A DNA stretch of 64,000 bases from Eleginops maclovinus (lineage: Eukaryota; Chordata; Actinopteri; Perciformes; Eleginopidae), in assembly GCF_036324505.1 (NCBI RefSeq), contig NC_086368.1:5603021-5667020 (forward strand). Reading direction: 5' to 3'. Below the pieces are notes generated by a model. It was not told where the DNA came from. It searched no databases and saw nothing but the letters and a program-made list of their open reading frames with translations. The first letter of the stretch is position 1. Every line of letters starts with the position of its first letter. Both the position numbers and the translations under genes were made by a program. Positions 51,693 through 64,000 of the stretch are shown here, in pieces.

Positions 51693-51920
51693 TAAAGGTG
51701 CCCTATATTGTTTGTTTTCAGGTTCATTTAGTATGTAGTGTCTCTATTGTGACATTTATCCATACTTTAATGCTTAGAAAAAAAGGTCTTGTGGGAGGGA
51801 AACTCCATCTGGAGGGACCGTAGGGATGTTAGCCTTTGCAGACCATTTACATGCACACAAACCTATATAACTATATACAGTAGGAAGGAGAAAACTCCAA
51901 AAAACACAAGGGCCTCTTAA
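51693..51920 (-). mobile_element. MITE family B, internally deleted copy (about 228 bp)
   Basis: Both ends are present: TTAAAGGTGCCCTATATTG at the left and GGGCCTCTTAA at the right. The outer left part keeps TTCAGGTTCATT and TCCATACTTTAATGCTTAG; the right part keeps CTGGAGGGACCGTAGGGATGTTAGCCTTTGCAGACCATTTACATGC. The centre present in 48901-49258 is missing. Confidence 0.75.
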
Positions 51921-52374
51921 ACATCTTAATTAAACTCCCCTTGAAGTTGCTTGTTTTTCTTAATCTGACATTAGTAATCTCACATCTTTCCTGAGTTTTA
52001 TACTTCTTTAGATATTTCATCTTTTTAAACACAAAGGGGGGCAATAAGACTTGGAGTGGTGAGTCCAAAAATAAACATTTTTAAAGTAAACATGGACAAT
52101 CCTTAGCTGCTAAAACTAATTTAGCACAAAATGAACAATGCAGGATACTTTTCAGCGAGACATTCAAAATGTTAACGCCACCGCGTATATTGTGTGTGTG
52201 CATTATAATATGTAGTAAATGTTAACAGTGCAGCTTTCAGTAAAACAATTAAGGACTTGATTAAAAACCTGAGAAGCATGATAAAAAAGAGTTTAATTGC
52301 AAATCCGTCATGTTGCCCCTTTGCATAGCTTAAAGTAAACTTGCATTTCATCAGCAACCTTTAAAAGTAAGTTT

Positions 52375-52670
<296 letters not shown>

Positions 52671-54466
52671 TCCTTTTTTTGTCCCCCCCCCGAAGCAATT
52701 GATTCTCCCCAGTCATGTTAACTCTGTATAGAAAACTTGCAGTATGTGTTTGTTCAGCCAGTGAAAGGTAGGAATTTCAAGCTGAGACAAGATGTTCCCC
52801 AGAAGCTAAATTCAGAGGATATTAGTTATGAGATCAGAAGAAGAGCGTGCCCTGAGGAGGGTGGGAAAGAGATGAGATGTGGTATCATTAAAACAATGTT
52901 TTTATCCTGCTTATCAGGGATTGCTCTAATGGATTTGTGTAATGTTGTTGAGAGGAATGTAAAGCATCAATGAATTATTAGAAGTAGAGGCTGGGGCAAA
53001 CACTCTGTTCCGAATTAGCGGAACATGGAGCCCTCTGGAAAAGAAAGAGGAGTTTTAAATGTTGTTTTGAAATAAATTGAACTCCTCGGGTACTTTATAT
53101 GTGAGACATTAATAAAGTATGACAGTACAGCCTCTGTAGATCTCTAGCTAAAGGGTGCAGTGATGAGAGCGGCTGTTGATTGGTGCAGATATGGATGTTG
53201 CAGGGATTTAACCAGTAATCCTGCAAGTATAATGCGTCTGTAAATTCTATCACGCTTTCTTAAGGTTGTGCCTCAGTGTAGCTACGGTTGTCCTTTACTG
53301 GAGCGCAGGTCGTTTTTGGGGTAAAAACCTTTACGAAAAAACCACATGTGCATTTAACCTGATTTAAGTCTGATGTGAAGCAAATACATGCCTACTTGAA
53401 TGTCTAGCAGACACTGACCAATGACATCATCATTCATTTTGAGTTTTTTATTTTTTGTCAGTCTTACAAAAAAAAAAAAAAGTCCACCCCGCTGACCCTG
53501 AAGACATCTCATCTTAGTTTGTTGTATTGTATAGTTTTTAAAAAAATCATTTTTAAACATACATTCCTGTTTTAGCTCTGGTCTTGGTCTCCACCAGCTC
53601 AAAAGAATGTCCCTTTGGCTGCTGGATTTTCCACATTCTTCAACAAAGTTGCTTACTTTGTCTGTCACCTTTATGATAGGCATGTAACAAAAAAAGATCT
53701 AGGTTATGCAGGCAGGAACAGCTGCCAGCATCTCTTATTGAGAAGCACTGACTAAGTGTTTCCTAAGACAGTCAATGCAAAAACAAGAAATTTAAAGGGG
53801 CCATTAAACTCTCTAAAGCAACAGAATTGGGAGAATAATTTGTGCCACGGTTTCCACCGCATTTCACTGATTGATTTGATCAAGTGTCTGAACATAAACT
53901 TCAAAATGAAAATGAATAATCAGAGTTACAATTATTAGGGGACACACCAGTCCGAAGTGTTAATTGAATAACACAAACAAATGTAAAGTGCTGTTTTTCA
54001 AGCTGCAATATCCTGTTTCTTGTTAAAAGCTGTTCAAATGTGATATGGTCACACTTTTATTCCTTTTATTTCCCAAAATATAAAATGAAGATGATTCAGA
54101 ATGCACATTTTGTATATGAATAAAAGTGTCCTGTTTTGATGTTGTTTAACGTGTTTTGTTTTTTTTCAATGTACAGTGCTGAACTCTTATTGCTCCAATG
54201 CTTTGGGTGCTGGAGTTCTAACCACTCGTCTTTCAAACAGCGTAGGATGGACTACGACACTCCTTATGTTTTCAAGCTGACTTTAGGTGGCCATTTCTCC
54301 TTCCATTGGTTCTGAACAACTCCTGTTCTCATGGTCAGAAATGTTAGGAATTTCTGAATGACTTTCTGTGAGCCAGACACTGAGTTGTTGGGATAGGTAA
54401 AGCTGCCTTGATTATAAGTTTGATCAATATTTGGCTGTTAAATAATTTCGGTATGTTTTGACTCAC

Positions 54467-54647
54467 CGTCCTCCTCTGTCTGTTTGACTATCTCCTCACT
54501 TTCCTTGCTGCCCTCTGGGTTAGCCAGCACCAGCCTTAGTCTGACCTCGACAAAAGGCCGGAGCCCCCTCAGAGTGTAATGTGACGACGTCTGGATCAGC
54601 TCCTCTGCTGCAAACTCTTGCTGGTTGAACACATACTGGTACTGCAC
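54467..54647 (-). CDS. ptprt: ptprt exon, second half of FNIII domain 2 (181 nt)
   Basis: The acceptor is TGCTCCCCAG and the donor G|GTGAGT. The exon enters in phase 0 and leaves in phase 1, giving 60 codons plus one base. The peptide opens [12 protein letters not shown] and contains [18 protein letters not shown], a stretch strongly conserved in this family, with the typical FNIII core pattern [12 protein letters not shown]...[12 protein letters not shown]. It ends KQTEED. Joined to the 116-nt exon it makes a 297-nt module bounded by phase 1 introns, as usual for FNIII domains. No cysteine is present. An open frame continues past the donor into the intron, so the exon end is set by the splice signal and by the frame of the next exon. 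Confidence 0.94.
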
Positions 54648-55122
54648 CTGGGGAGCATAGGCAGTTGGTTATAAGCAAAAATTACAAATGCAGAGCTGCC
54701 GTCATTTGATGTACTAAACTCTGCAAAGCCCTGATGAAACCAGAACATTTAGAAACAAAACAGAACATTGTGACTTTCAGATCAAAACATTTGCAAAACA
54801 AGGCAAGTTTATTTATATTTAGGACTCATTTCTGCACCACTATACAGTCCCAGAAAAAAAGAGAGACCACTCCACATTTTTCTTGAATCTCAATCTCTAC
54901 ATGTATGGCAGCCAGTCAATGGACTTTAAAAGTTGTAATATGTAATTAAAGCAATGCACTTGCCAAAATGTAATTAAACATTTCAATAAAAGGGGTAGTA
55001 TGTGCCACCATTTTTCCTGGTCACATAATGCTCTCATGGTGGTGACAAAGGAAAGTCCACAAAATGAAACCTGCACTTCTGAGTTTATAGTCGCAGCACA
55101 GATAGTGTCCAGTCGTGCGTAC
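54648..55122 (-). other. ptprt intron of 475 bp within FNIII domain 2
   Basis: A short intron with a GTACGC donor and a CCCCAG acceptor. It contains a repeat-derived segment at about 54841-54950 that resembles 25535-25620. No coding content is seen. Confidence 0.85.
54841..54950 (+). repeat. Dispersed repeat D, copy 2
   Basis: Starts TATACAGTCCCAGAAAAAAAG, then AGAGACCACTCCACATTTTTC, CAATCTCTACATGTATGGCAG and CCAGTCAATGGAC. The beginning resembles a transposon end. It lies inside the 475-bp ptprt intron. Confidence 0.5.
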
Positions 55123-55238
55123 CGTCAGATTGTAGCTGTGGCAGCGTGTCACTGCATACCCAAACGTCTCCCACTGTATAGTCAGCTGCCGGGCTCTGAC
55201 ATCCACTACATTGACATTTTGGGGACCATGGACCGGAT
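55123..55238 (-). CDS. ptprt: ptprt exon, first half of FNIII domain 2 (116 nt)
   Basis: First ptprt exon met on the minus strand. The acceptor reads ...CCCCTCCAG and the donor GTACGC. The exon begins with two bases that complete a split codon (phase 1 entry) and ends on a whole codon (phase 0). It encodes 38 residues starting [12 protein letters not shown] and including the buried tryptophan of strand B (TIQWE) and TRCHSYNLT. The NLT is a potential N-glycosylation sequon. It encodes the first half of the second fibronectin III repeat of a receptor phosphatase ectodomain, which supports cell-cell adhesion. The next exon follows after only 475 bp, the shortest intron of the block. The preceding FNIII-1 exon was not found up to position 64000. 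Confidence 0.92.
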
Positions 55239-56474
55239 CTGGAGGGGAAAAGAACAGAAACAAAAAGTGTATTATTGCTCTGAGGAGGAAAGCTCATTCA
55301 AGAAGAGACTGCGGAGTCACTGATTCCTCTGAACCATCTCATGAGGAGATACAATGACAAGCAACCAAATAATGATCAGTCAAAGATTTTCAAGGCTTAT
55401 ACCTTTGAAATTTTAAGTACATTTGTTCTAGTCTCTTAAAGAGGATTTCCTCTACATTACTTAAAGTACACAGCTATCCCTCTCTAAATCAATTGTTCAA
55501 CATTACTCATATTTTTTTGGCTTATTTTGTCCATACATGTGCTTTATTCAAAATGCATGATTAAATAAGTAAAGAGAAAACAAAGAAAGAAATTGTACAA
55601 AAATGTAATACAATTAAAAGGAGTTATAATAAAAAACAACATCTACAGTTAGATCCATGGTCTCTTCAGCAGTATAAGACTAAATATTTACATAATTTGC
55701 GTAACATGTGAAAAATAAACATTGGCTGATAGCATTTTGGAAAAGAATATGACAGGAAAATTCCCATAAAAAAAATTATATATATATATATATCCATTAT
55801 GCTATTTTGTTCAGTGCCATGCTAAGGGCCACTCTGAGTTTATCAAGAAAGTCAGTTTATTGATCTGCAGACATTTAGAGTAGTTATTACTGCCTTTCCC
55901 ATATGTCACTCACTCACACACACACCACACACAGCAGCTTAAACCTGCCCACGGACACATGGTCAAAAACAACTCACATGCACACACACAGCATTGTTCC
56001 AGCCATATGTTGGGCTCTCATCTCCAGGTTTGTGTACCACGACTGACTGCACACTAATAGGCTTGTTCAAACCAATCTCTCTGTCTCCCTAATTAGATTC
56101 AGCTACCGATGGCAACCAAAACAGGTCACTGCGTAATTACAGAATCTATCTAGCTGTATTTATTTGCTAAAAATGACAACTTTACTCACAGAGGGTTTGA
56201 TCAGCAAAATCAAAAGAGAACGAGCACAGGAGAGAAGAGTTTGGGCATTAAACTAAAATCTCATTCATTATAACTGGTTGGAAAAACAACTAATGAATTT
56301 GTGACAGTTCAGAGGATTCTGTTGTTCCCGAGAACGGAACACAGGATTTTCCCATAAAGTTTTAAAATGTGAGTTTTAAAACTCATAAAATCTTAACAGT
56401 CAGACTCTAGAAAAAGATAACTTATTTTTCACTTTATTTTTAGTTTGTGTTGAAAATGTTTCCAAAATCAATCA

Positions 56475-56532
56475 ATCTATCCATCCATCCATCCATCCAT
56501 CCATCCATCCATCCATCCATCCATCCATCCAT

Positions 56533-56592
<60 letters not shown>

Positions 56593-56746
56593 CCATCCAT
56601 CCATCCATCCATCCATCCATCCATCCATCCATCCATCCATCCATCCATCCATCCATCCATCCATCCTTCCATCCATCCATCCATCCATCCATCCATCCAT
56701 CCATCCATCCATCCATCCATCCATCCATCCATCCATCCATCTGTCC
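56475..56746 (+). repeat. (ATCC)n tetranucleotide array, about 270 bp
   Basis: About 67 ATCC units with a few single-base variants (CCGT near 56558 and 56581, CCTT near 56665, CTGT at the end). It produces open frames in several frames (WMDG repeats and HPSI repeats) that are not genes. Confidence 0.98.
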
Positions 56747-58881
56747 AACATTTTTTTATTTGGGAAAAACAAACATATCGAAGCCTCAACAACGTTTGAG
56801 GCATCAATTTCAGTAATTTAATAGAAGAATTAAGCCTTTCCTCAAAATCACAAGATTTGTATGGCGGCCATTGAGCGCATTATGAGATTGTTCAAACAAG
56901 CTACTTACTTTTAATATAAGATCAGCCTTATGAGACAAGATTAGATCACAGCATTATGGATAAGCCATCTTAGAGGCCATCTTAGACAAAACACAAGCCT
57001 GTTGGTTGTGCGTTCTTGCACAATTGTGGGTGTAATTGAGGGATGTATATGAGTTGGGGTGCAGTCTTTAGGATCCCTGGGGTGGTTTATGGTTTAAAGA
57101 GTCTATGTTTGTACTTAAAAGACTAAAGCCTATTAAGTAATATGGCACTCCTGGATAAGAGCTGGGAGACTGACATTTGGCAGACAGGGAAGCTGCAGGG
57201 GGGAGCAGATTTACCCAATGTATGACCCCATCTTCAGGTCAGCACAGCAGGCAATATGCTTTCACACAGCCCACATACTGTCCTCAGAAGAGACAAGTTT
57301 ACTCCTGACTGAGACTGAGGCAGACGGGCTGAATCCGGCTGCTGGATTTCCATTCTATTAGGGAAGTAGTCATGTTATCAAGCTACCAATTATGACAAAC
57401 ATTTCTTAAAATGTCCCTTAGGTAATATAATAACTTGCTGGTCTGTTTTTCGGGCGGGAAACCCCTTACCCTAACCCTAAAGCCCATATCACAAACCTGG
57501 TAATGGATTAAACTAAAATCTGGGGAATTGAAACCAAGTGCATGATGGGTTACAATGCTTCCCAGTGAACTCTTCATAACTGAACCTGGTGGTAAAAAAT
57601 GGAATCTATGAACAGTAACAACATATTCAGTACGGTGGAAGCCTTTACAGACAGAAGTGGAAACATTTTAGCAAAGGTAAGCAAAAACTCAGGCTTTTGT
57701 TTTCAGAGTCAAATCCCTATAAAGAACAAATGTGAACCAACCTGTTATTCTGAATGCTTAAACAGATCAAGTGATATACCTACTGTATAATGAACACAAA
57801 CACTGTTATTCCTCAAATTATGGAGGCATAATAACTCATCACTGAGCCGGAGAGAAAAAATAAAAATAAGCAATTTTCCCCAAGAATGGCAATAAATCAA
57901 AGCTCCTCTCACTGAAATACCTCTGTTTTGCAAAGACTCTAACCATGTTAGCTAAATCAAATTGTTACACAGAGTTCTGGAGATCAAATCTCAAACCAAA
58001 CATACCACTACCGCCCACTTAATCTGGTGGTTGTTCAGTTGGGTGTGAGGAGGATAATCTTTCATAATACCAGATGTAATAATCTGGTCAGGGCTCAGTT
58101 CTAAACAGATTGCTAATTTTTGTTCGGGAAAACACTGGTGGTTGAAGGAGGGAGATTCAACCAAATGAAAATGAAAAACAATGGGCAGATATTACGCCAG
58201 TGTCCCTTTAATATTTATCTGGATGGGAGGAAAAATGGATACAGGGATTGGTGACTGGGGAGACTTACAGTGAATCAAAATAATACATCGATGGACAGAT
58301 GGAAGGAAAAGAGGTCAGTTTTGCATGCATGGAGGAAGAACAATCAAATCTCCACAGGGAAATAGCCTAGCACCGGGCGAGGCTTCCACCCTCATTAATC
58401 AGAATGGGTCAAGAGTTAGCGTGTTAGCTATCACACACTGTGAAAGGGCAGTTCAGATGGCACAGCTGGCGCGCAATGTGACAAAGCCAGAGTGTGGGGC
58501 ATGTTGCAGCCAGACGTGGCCTGCCTCTAGCTATGGAGGTCCAGGGGATACAAGTGGCCCTTGATACGCCCGTTAAAAGGACAACAGGCTACTGCTGGCC
58601 AGTGGCTTCTAGCCTACTAAACAACATTAACTATGAATAGCACTCGACGGCATGTTGTACCAGTGTGCTCCTCTGGTCTGTTAGTGTTTTTAGACACCTT
58701 CACTGTTTTCTTGCAGAATGGCTGCCTGTGCCTTTTTATAGTTTTCCTGGAAAAAATCTCTCAACAAAGTTCGGCTGTTGTAGCGCAAACTAGCATCACT
58801 CCTTTGGATATTATTTTCTGGTTGTGCTACTTTATATTTGTTTGATATAGATTGTTCACCATTACCACCAACCGGAAAATG

Positions 58882-59420
58882 CCACTCCACAAACCTAGAG
58901 CCCATATTAAATACATTTAAAACAGCAAAAGTAAAATTCCACTTGACCCTGTTAAAAGCCTTCTCAGCATCTAACGAAACAAGCAGAGAAGGCCTCCGAC
59001 AGGTGTCCAAATGATTTATAGTATTCAAAAGTCTTCTTATATTGTCAGAAGAGCATCTGCCCTTTACACAACCTGACTGATCAGGATTAATTAATATAGG
59101 TAAGATAGAATCCACTCGTTTTGCAAATCATTTAGTGATAATCTTATAGTCATGATCCAGGAGACTTATAGGCCGGAATGAAGAACAATTCAAGGTCTCC
59201 TTTCCGTCTTTATGTAGTACAGTAGCATATGCAAGATTCATTGATTGATGAAGTGCTCTCTTTTCTGTTTCTGTTAACCCTTGACAATAAGATCAAAACT
59301 CTTTATAAAATTCAGCCAAGAAGCCATCTTTTATTTATAGGCATAGATTTCATTGCAGCCAAATCTTCTACATCTGTAAATGATTTGAATAATGTAGGTA
59401 AATGAATGACCTCCAAGGTC
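58882..59420 (-). pseudogene. LINE-1-type reverse transcriptase fragment, degenerate
   Basis: In minus-strand order it reads DGFLAEFYKEF-like sequence (near 59300), then SFRPISLLDHDYKIITK, RVDSILPILINPDQSG, DNIRRLLNTINHLD and LLVSLDAEKAFNRVKW, the conserved path of an L1-type reverse transcriptase up to motif A, whose first Asp lies in SLDAEKAF. In-frame stops occur near 59127 and 59290 and the frame shifts around 59330. The YADD motif, endonuclease and both ends are missing. After FVEW (58882) the open frame continues but no longer resembles a LINE. It is an old, inactive insertion. Confidence 0.82.
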
Positions 59421-61618
59421 TGTGATGAGTTACTTTGTCCCGGAAATATACCATCAAAGACCTGATGTCCCTGAAATGTCTACAGTGATGTCACCATATA
59501 TTTCCTGAAAAGTTAAAATGTTTTCAAAATAAAGAGCAGAGTGCACGAAAAAGGCTTTTTGGATAAAGCACTATATCCAGTTCAATGCATCAACTGCAGA
59601 GGGCAGAATGAGGAGGATTTTAACGGATCTGATCCAAAAAACGTATCTAGAGTAAGATAATGCATGCTTAAATGTATGATAACCAAATCCTAGTCTTTTA
59701 GCTCTGGGATTGACTTTTTTCTACAACTGGAGACAGAACTCTCTGTGATCATCTACACAATGTCGGCTAACAAGCAAACGTGCCGTTGGATAGTACAGGT
59801 TCCCTGCTGATTTGACCTGAGGAAGAGATAAAGTTGTTTTGCCTGCCTTTGAAGGTACTTAAGGGCCTATTGGATGTTTTGGCAGGTAGATATCTAGTTC
59901 AGACGAGAGCCTAGTGAAGCATTGTGTTTTGGGATGCCTTCCTGAATCTGATGAATGAGCAGCAGAAATGGAGCCATTAATCCAAAGACTTTAGGGAGCC
60001 GTTCCGGGGAGAAAGAGAGGAGGGGAGGAAAAGGAGGAGTGGAAATCAATCTTGCTGCCTGCCTACACTCCCCATCCTCCTCTATGTTGCTCTTCTGTTT
60101 CTCCTGTTATTGTCTCGTTTTTTCACTATCTTCTTGTTCGCATGTCTTCTTTCACAATCAATAATTGTTTATTTCAAATGTATATTCCAGTCTTTTGGCC
60201 TCACCTTTTTTCAGAAGGTCAACGCTATTTTTATGTTTCATTATTTCTGTCATCAGGTATTTATTCCTCCTAGCCTTTTACCTTTTGCTTCTTGTGCTCT
60301 TCATCTAATACCACTATGCCAATCACTCACTTACCTCCCATTTACAGAGCCACTACTGCAGGGATTTGCTCTTCTAAGACAAATTAACATCTGTTTGTGG
60401 TGAAGATGGAATCTGTTTAACAAATAAAAAAAAACCTCTGGCATTTTAAAACTTCCTTGACACTCCCTTCCTTGCTCACCAGGGACTTTCCTCATGTAGA
60501 AAACACTTTTAAAATGTCACGGATGATTAGAGAACCTTTCTTATAAAAGACTCTGATCATTTACCAGGAGGAAGTCTGATCTTTATTTGGCATAGCTTTT
60601 ACAAAAGGTATGAGATAAATATGGGACTTTGTGAAAGGGTAATGATTCATCACTACAGCCAATATCTTCTTCGAGCAAACCTTTTATACATACTGTACCA
60701 TGCTGCACCTACTCTATATCCATAGCAAAACGCAAGAGGAATACTGATTGGTACTAAAAGTATATGTGTCCAGTGAATTAGTTTGATCTATAATGACCAT
60801 AGAACATGGTTATGACTAATACATTCTCTTTAAATATGGCTTTTTTTCAGTGTTAATGATAAGGGGTAAATCAGGAGGTTCATTATTCTCTAGTAGAAGT
60901 ATAGTTTCCAGGATACTGGGCAGGGCAGCAAAGCAAAAAGGTTTAGCCCCTTGGAACACATGTGGATGTTCTTTGGTAAGAAGCTGATTGCTCATATTGT
61001 GTTACAATATTTTAAATAAACAACCTCCTCGGATTTCAATTACATTTAAAATGTAATTGAAATCATTCTTTTAATTTGCATAGCACCATGTTTATATGTT
61101 TCTAGTCCTGTTTTAAAAAAATGTTTTTGTAGAATATTCAAATGTATTCTGTATTGCTGTGTCGAAAACAATTTCGCAACTTTGTATGAAATCCTAGTTT
61201 CTTGTGATCTTTGTTTCTGCAATGGCCTTTAGCCCTCAAAGTAAACAGAGGATCTCTGGAGGGTGGAAGGCTATTTCAAGGTTGTTCTGAAAGTGAAATA
61301 TGCAGAAATTATTACAAGGAGATTTATGTTTTGTATTCAAAACAATGCAACAAGCAAGTCAAGAGCTATAATTACACTACACCTTTTTGTAAAACTGTGA
61401 CAAAAATCCCGGCCTTGCAATTGTTGGCTTTCTCTTTTGGCTCTCATTCCGCTTCTGCTCTCACTTTCTGACATTCTGTGTTTGTGATTCTTTCTGTTCT
61501 CAATATACAAAGGCCTAAAAGGCACAAAAAAAACATGGAAAAGAAGTGTCTGTGTCAGAGAGAACACACGGAGAGCCTCCCTCTGGGAGAAACACGGCCA
61601 GGACAGTGTTATAAGGCT

Positions 61619-61650
61619 GTGTGTGTGTGTGTGTGTGGGGGGGGGGGGGG
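61619..61650 (+). repeat. (GT)n followed by a 14-base G run
   Basis: About nine GT units, then G from 61637 to 61650. An AC repeat follows at 61722-61743. Confidence 0.96.
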
Positions 61651-61867
61651 AATTACACATCATCAAACCTACACTGGCCAAAGGCTAGAAATACAATTAA
61701 TACTAGACATACTAACAACTCCAACACACACACACACACACACATCCCTGAAGCTTGTGTAGCTTCAGCATTAGCTGTGTGACCGTTGATTTGTTGCAGC
61801 GGTTGCACTTTCAATCTGTATCATCACACCCAAGGAATAACAGCCTAACCTCTACCTGAAATACAAA

Positions 61868-61974
<107 letters not shown>

Positions 61975-64000
61975 CCATGACGATGGCCCTCCGGACGTGC
62001 AAGCAAAATCAGATGAAAACCATCACGGAGGCTTCTTCCCTCTTGGGATTCATTTTGTGTTGGTAGTGTGTGTGTGTGTATCTGTGCCTATGTGTGTGTT
62101 TGTGTGAAACTGCACTATCCACACTGAAGTACCTCTCATCGCTTAATAAAACGCGAATGAATCTGCACATAGAAATATCAACACACACACCCCACTTCAA
62201 AGCACTGAGCATCCTTAGATTCACCTCATTAATAAAATTAAAAGTCAAGTATGTAAAATTTCATCACTGATCAAATGATTAGCCTCTTAGTTACGACAGC
62301 TTCAGTAAATATTTTCACCAAATTGCCTCAGACGCACAAAACTATAAGTTGTTATTTTCAGAGAAGATGTTTATGTTTTCCTTAATCTATACATTTGCAA
62401 ACAGATGTAACAATTAAATATACAGAAACTCAAAAACAACTAGAGTGAGAACTCTCAGGAGCAGCAGCAGACACCGCGACGCCCTGTAGCTTCGTGACTT
62501 GGATAAATTGGATTAAATCGGGCGGTGGCAGATGTCTTTTAGTGGATTTTAATTATGTCTCCCTGCATGGAACCAGCGACTGAGTTTAAACCATCACTCA
62601 CAGCAACTGACTGGATGGCAGAATTATTTTACCTTAAGAACAAAAGTGAAGTCACTTTTAAAGATAGTGTTTGGTTTCAATCTTTAATACTAAGTGCTCT
62701 TTTACTGTGTTTGTGCTAAGAACAGCTACTGTCATTCAAAGAATTCAAGCATGATTTGTTGAGCGGTCTTTATTTTTGGCCGTTGCAAGATAGATGTATA
62801 ACAAATAATGCTTAAAAGGTTTTTTTAAATACATACTTTTCTATGTTCACACCACCAGACACCAAAGCAAATTAGTTGTATATGTAAAAGCACCTCCAAA
62901 TAAACTTGATTTTGATTCTGAAATCCCTTCAATGTATTGAAAGCATATGAAAACAGTTAGATGAGGCTATATTCTTTAATTTGGATATCATTATATTTAA
63001 AGTGGGGTTTTTGTTGTCCTGGTTTCAAGGCTGCATAACAGTAACGTGGTGTTACTTTTTAAACATCACACTTGTTTTTTGGCAAATAATAATTAATTTG
63101 AAATACCCTTAGTCAATAAAATTACCATTTTTATGTCTGTGCTAAACTTTGGTCACGTATTGATCTCAAGGTATTTGGTAAAAAATATTACTTATAATGG
63201 ATTTTCTTCAAATTGCCCAGCACTACTTCAAGCCCCTTCCTGAATTCCTACCAGCTTTAAAGTTACTATTCCACAGATAACCTGACCTCTAACTTTCCTA
63301 ATGTCGGCTAAGTGAGAACACAATGCTTTATTGATCTCTACAAGGCTCAATAAAGCATCACATCATACTGCAAGGTGTAGAATAATTGATGTTCTGCGAC
63401 ATCCTCCCGTGTTGAGCGATGTTACACTTCTGCAGAATGGATAGGCTGAATGTATATTGTGATATCATAAGCAGCAAGAATAATGCTCTGAGCCAGAACC
63501 CATGCTGTAATGTTATTGAAAACGGAGCGGAAAGGAAATCTATTTCAAATCCTGCTTTATTAATACCATTGCTGCCTACAGGCAGGGAAGGGACAATTGA
63601 GTTGTAGCAATTTGCAGAATAAGGGGGCCAAAGGAAGGGAGGGAGGAGAGGCAGAAGGGGAAAGAAGAGACGGAGTGAGAAGAGTGGATAGGAATGAATA
63701 GTAGCAGACACAAGATGCACAAAGAAGGAGGGAGGGAGAATAATCTGTACAGACATAAAATTGAATATGACAGCAGGAACAGATAAGAGTCATATAATGT
63801 CAAAAATATAGCTGATGAAAGAAATGTAAATGGAAGAAGAGAAAAAGAGACAGAAAGCGACAGAGATGAATAGAGAGACACAGAGAGCTTGAGGGGAAGA
63901 GAGGATGATTTAAAGCTTGGATATAATGAGCCAATTGATGGTGAGGCCCGGGGTTAAGCACCTGAAGACAGCCAGTAATTGGCTGTGAATGACAGAGTGA

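Noticed and set aside
56440..56821. WMDG-repeat and HPSI-repeat open frames of 87-124 residues
   Set aside because: They are the ATCC array read in several frames; no flanking coding signal or splice sites.
57463..57480. Interstitial telomeric repeat (CCCTAA)
   Set aside because: Only about two units are present (a similar pair lies near 17370); this is expected by chance.
58690..58881. C-terminal part of the LINE open frame
   Set aside because: After FVEW the residues no longer follow reverse transcriptase; the frame is open by chance or comes from a rearranged insertion.

Overview
This window looks like intronic and exonic DNA from a ray-finned fish, probably a spiny-rayed (percomorph-type) teleost. 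The evidence is very dense long (TG/CA)n microsatellites, a Tc1-like transposon with long inverted repeats, tRNA-derived SINEs and terminal-repeat MITEs of types common in fish, and vertebrate-style split exons with GT/AG borders. There are no bacterial-type genes, operons, CRISPR arrays or rRNA/tRNA genes. The species cannot be named from the sequence.

One host gene is supported. It lies on the minus strand and encodes part of the extracellular region of a MAM-type (R2B) receptor protein tyrosine phosphatase. The wording of the peptides fits PTPRT (RPTP-rho) best among the four paralogues PTPRT, PTPRM, PTPRK and PTPRU. Seven consecutive exons are present, in transcript order: 55238-55123, 54647-54467, 43864-43755, 25432-25231, 22494-22392, 19160-18884 and 9297-9261. 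Together they give 1,026 nt (342 codons) with every splice junction in frame. They encode fibronectin III domains 2, 3 and 4, a candidate proprotein-convertase site in domain 4, and the start of the segment before the membrane. The MAM, Ig and first FNIII exons must lie beyond position 64000. The transmembrane and phosphatase exons must lie below position 1.

Region by region: 1-9260 is the intron after the 37-nt exon and carries a fold-back MITE (201-404) and a complete but decayed Tc1-like element (468-2077). 9298-18883 is an intron with several microsatellites, a strand-asymmetric polypyrimidine/polypurine domain and two SINE fragments. 19161-22391 and 22495-25230 are short introns around the FN4 exons. 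25433-43754 is the largest intron and holds a duplicated AT-rich module that may be regulatory, a perfect 15-bp inverted repeat, and several MITE copies. 43865-54466 carries MITEs, a SINE and four (TG)n tracts. 55239-64000 holds an ATCC satellite and a broken LINE-1-type reverse transcriptase fragment.

I did not find a new multi-gene system. The items most worth checking are splicing-related: CA-repeat bias on the sense strand, a CA repeat just downstream of the 37-nt exon, and a weak donor followed by a pyrimidine repeat. A few complex non-repetitive islands that resemble conserved non-coding elements also deserve a look. Nearly all other open frames are microsatellite translations or chance frames.
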